Assembly (NCBI RefSeq): GCF_963677155.1
Contig: NZ_OY781884.1
Location: forward strand, 682,001-746,000
Length of the DNA stretch: 64,000 bases
From: an uncultured Draconibacterium sp.
GTDB lineage: Bacteria > Bacteroidota > Bacteroidia > Bacteroidales > Prolixibacteraceae
Reading direction: 5' to 3'
In this document: in pieces, positions 63,544-64,000 of the stretch
Layout of the letters: every line of letters begins with the position of its first letter
How positions within the stretch are numbered: the first letter of the stretch is position 1
The notes under the pieces: model-generated
Databases searched by the model: none
What the model was told of the DNA's origin: nothing
What the model saw: only the letters and a program-made list of their open reading frames with translations
Program-made: the position numbers and the translations under genes

Positions 63544-64000
63544 ATGAACCTCATTCAACTGAAAGAAAGTACGGAAGAAAAAAAACGCATTGAAAAACTT
63601 TTAAATCGCACTCAAAAAGAACTTACTCAGGAACAAAACAAGTTAATTCAACTCAATAAAAAACAACAAAAGGAGTTTGAAGATGTAAAACGATTGGAAG
63701 AAGGAGGAATAGCCGGCCTTTTTCACGAAATTTTAGGAACAAACGAGAAGAAGCTTGATAAAGAACGGCAGGAATATCTGGCTGCCAAACTTAAATATGA
63801 GAATTGCCAAAAACAGATCGACAAGCTAAAGCAAGAGATTGAAAGACTAAGCCACGAGCTCGAACAATGCGGAAATCCCGAAAAAGATTACAAAGAGCTA
63901 CTATCTGCAAAAGAACAGCAATTAAAAGCCGCAAACAATGGCAAACTTCAAAAATATGAAGAACTGCTTGGCCTCTATTTTTCGCAAAAGAAAGAAGTAA
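63544..64000 (+). CDS. Coiled-coil protein, C-terminus beyond window (partial)
   Basis: ATG at 63544 opens a frame that runs uninterrupted to the window end, at least 152 codons. It is strongly charged and heptad-like: EEKKRIEKLLNRTQKELTQEQ, KLDKERQEYLAAKLKYENC and QKQIDKLKQEIERLSHELEQC (each a region). No signal or membrane helix. It is probably an extended coiled coil; the function cannot be assigned from this part. Confidence 0.7.
   Translation, partial: MNLIQLKESTEEKKRIEKLLNRTQKELTQEQNKLIQLNKKQQKEFEDVKRLEEGGIAGLFHEILGTNEKKLDKERQEYLAAKLKYENCQKQIDKLKQEIERLSHELEQCGNPEKDYKELLSAKEQQLKAANNGKLQKYEELLGLYFSQKKEV

Overview
The window reads as chromosomal DNA of a Bacteroidota member, most likely from the Marinilabiliales/Prolixibacteraceae side of the phylum (the lineage is inferred from gene content only). 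Supporting signs are many promoters of the form TAnnTTTG, some with TTG about 19-20 bp upstream; mostly weak Shine-Dalgarno sites; families typical of the phylum (OstA-like protein, DUF4230, DUF1080, DUF3570/DUF4266, LytS/LytTR pairs, DUF4369-like/TlpA lipoproteins); and short dispersed palindromic repeats in the gaps. No rRNA, tRNA, CRISPR array, prophage or intact insertion sequence was seen.

Layout. 0.1-10.6 kb: recQ-type helicase, guaB, then an envelope-biogenesis run of three SurA/PpiC-like chaperones, a MoxR ATPase and an OstA-like protein. 10.6-18 kb: a 42-bp tandem array, then the leucine operon leuA-leuC-leuD-(second LeuA/CimA-type synthase)-leuB. It is preceded by a complete transcription attenuator: a Leu/Ile-rich leader peptide with mutually exclusive antiterminator and terminator hairpins. 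18-23.3 kb: CPBP protease, a small regulator unit with paired TACTTTG-N5-CAAAGTA operators that also front creD, dgkA and ilvA. 23.4-29.5 kb: dicarboxylate/amino acid symporter, LytS/LytTR two-component pair, a serine-hydrolase-fold lipoprotein that has lost its catalytic residues, DUF4230 and DUF1080 proteins. 29.7-38.8 kb: ferredoxin-[FeFe] hydrogenase, phosphotransferase, inositol-phosphatase family enzyme, SLC13 and SLC12-type transporters, MscS channel and a decayed nuclease gene.

38.8-48.6 kb: a decayed lipoprotein gene, a compact thioredoxin-ApbE-DUF4266-DUF3570 operon, corrinoid adenosyltransferase, two tandem TlpA-like lipoprotein genes (the first split by a frameshift in an A8 run), a 336-bp array of 21-bp repeats, and a FemAB-like protein. 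48.6-60 kb: fabF, ferredoxin-nitroreductase, M23 peptidase, and two separate arsenic/metalloid islands on the minus strand (arsR-arsC-acr3, and arsR-thioredoxin-arsF-arsG-ArsP-type permease-ProC-like). Between the islands lie corA with a structured leader and two small secreted or unknown proteins. 60-64 kb: glutathione peroxidase with an OhrR-type regulator, a second ApbE lipoprotein, a small membrane protein, and a coiled-coil gene that runs off the window.

The most interesting signals are the leu attenuator, the ArsR operators whose 8-nt spacers are the promoter -7 boxes, the corA leader with two competing folds, the DUF4266 unit beside ApbE, the pseudo-serine hydrolase, and two tandem arrays with helically phased periods (21 and 42 bp).
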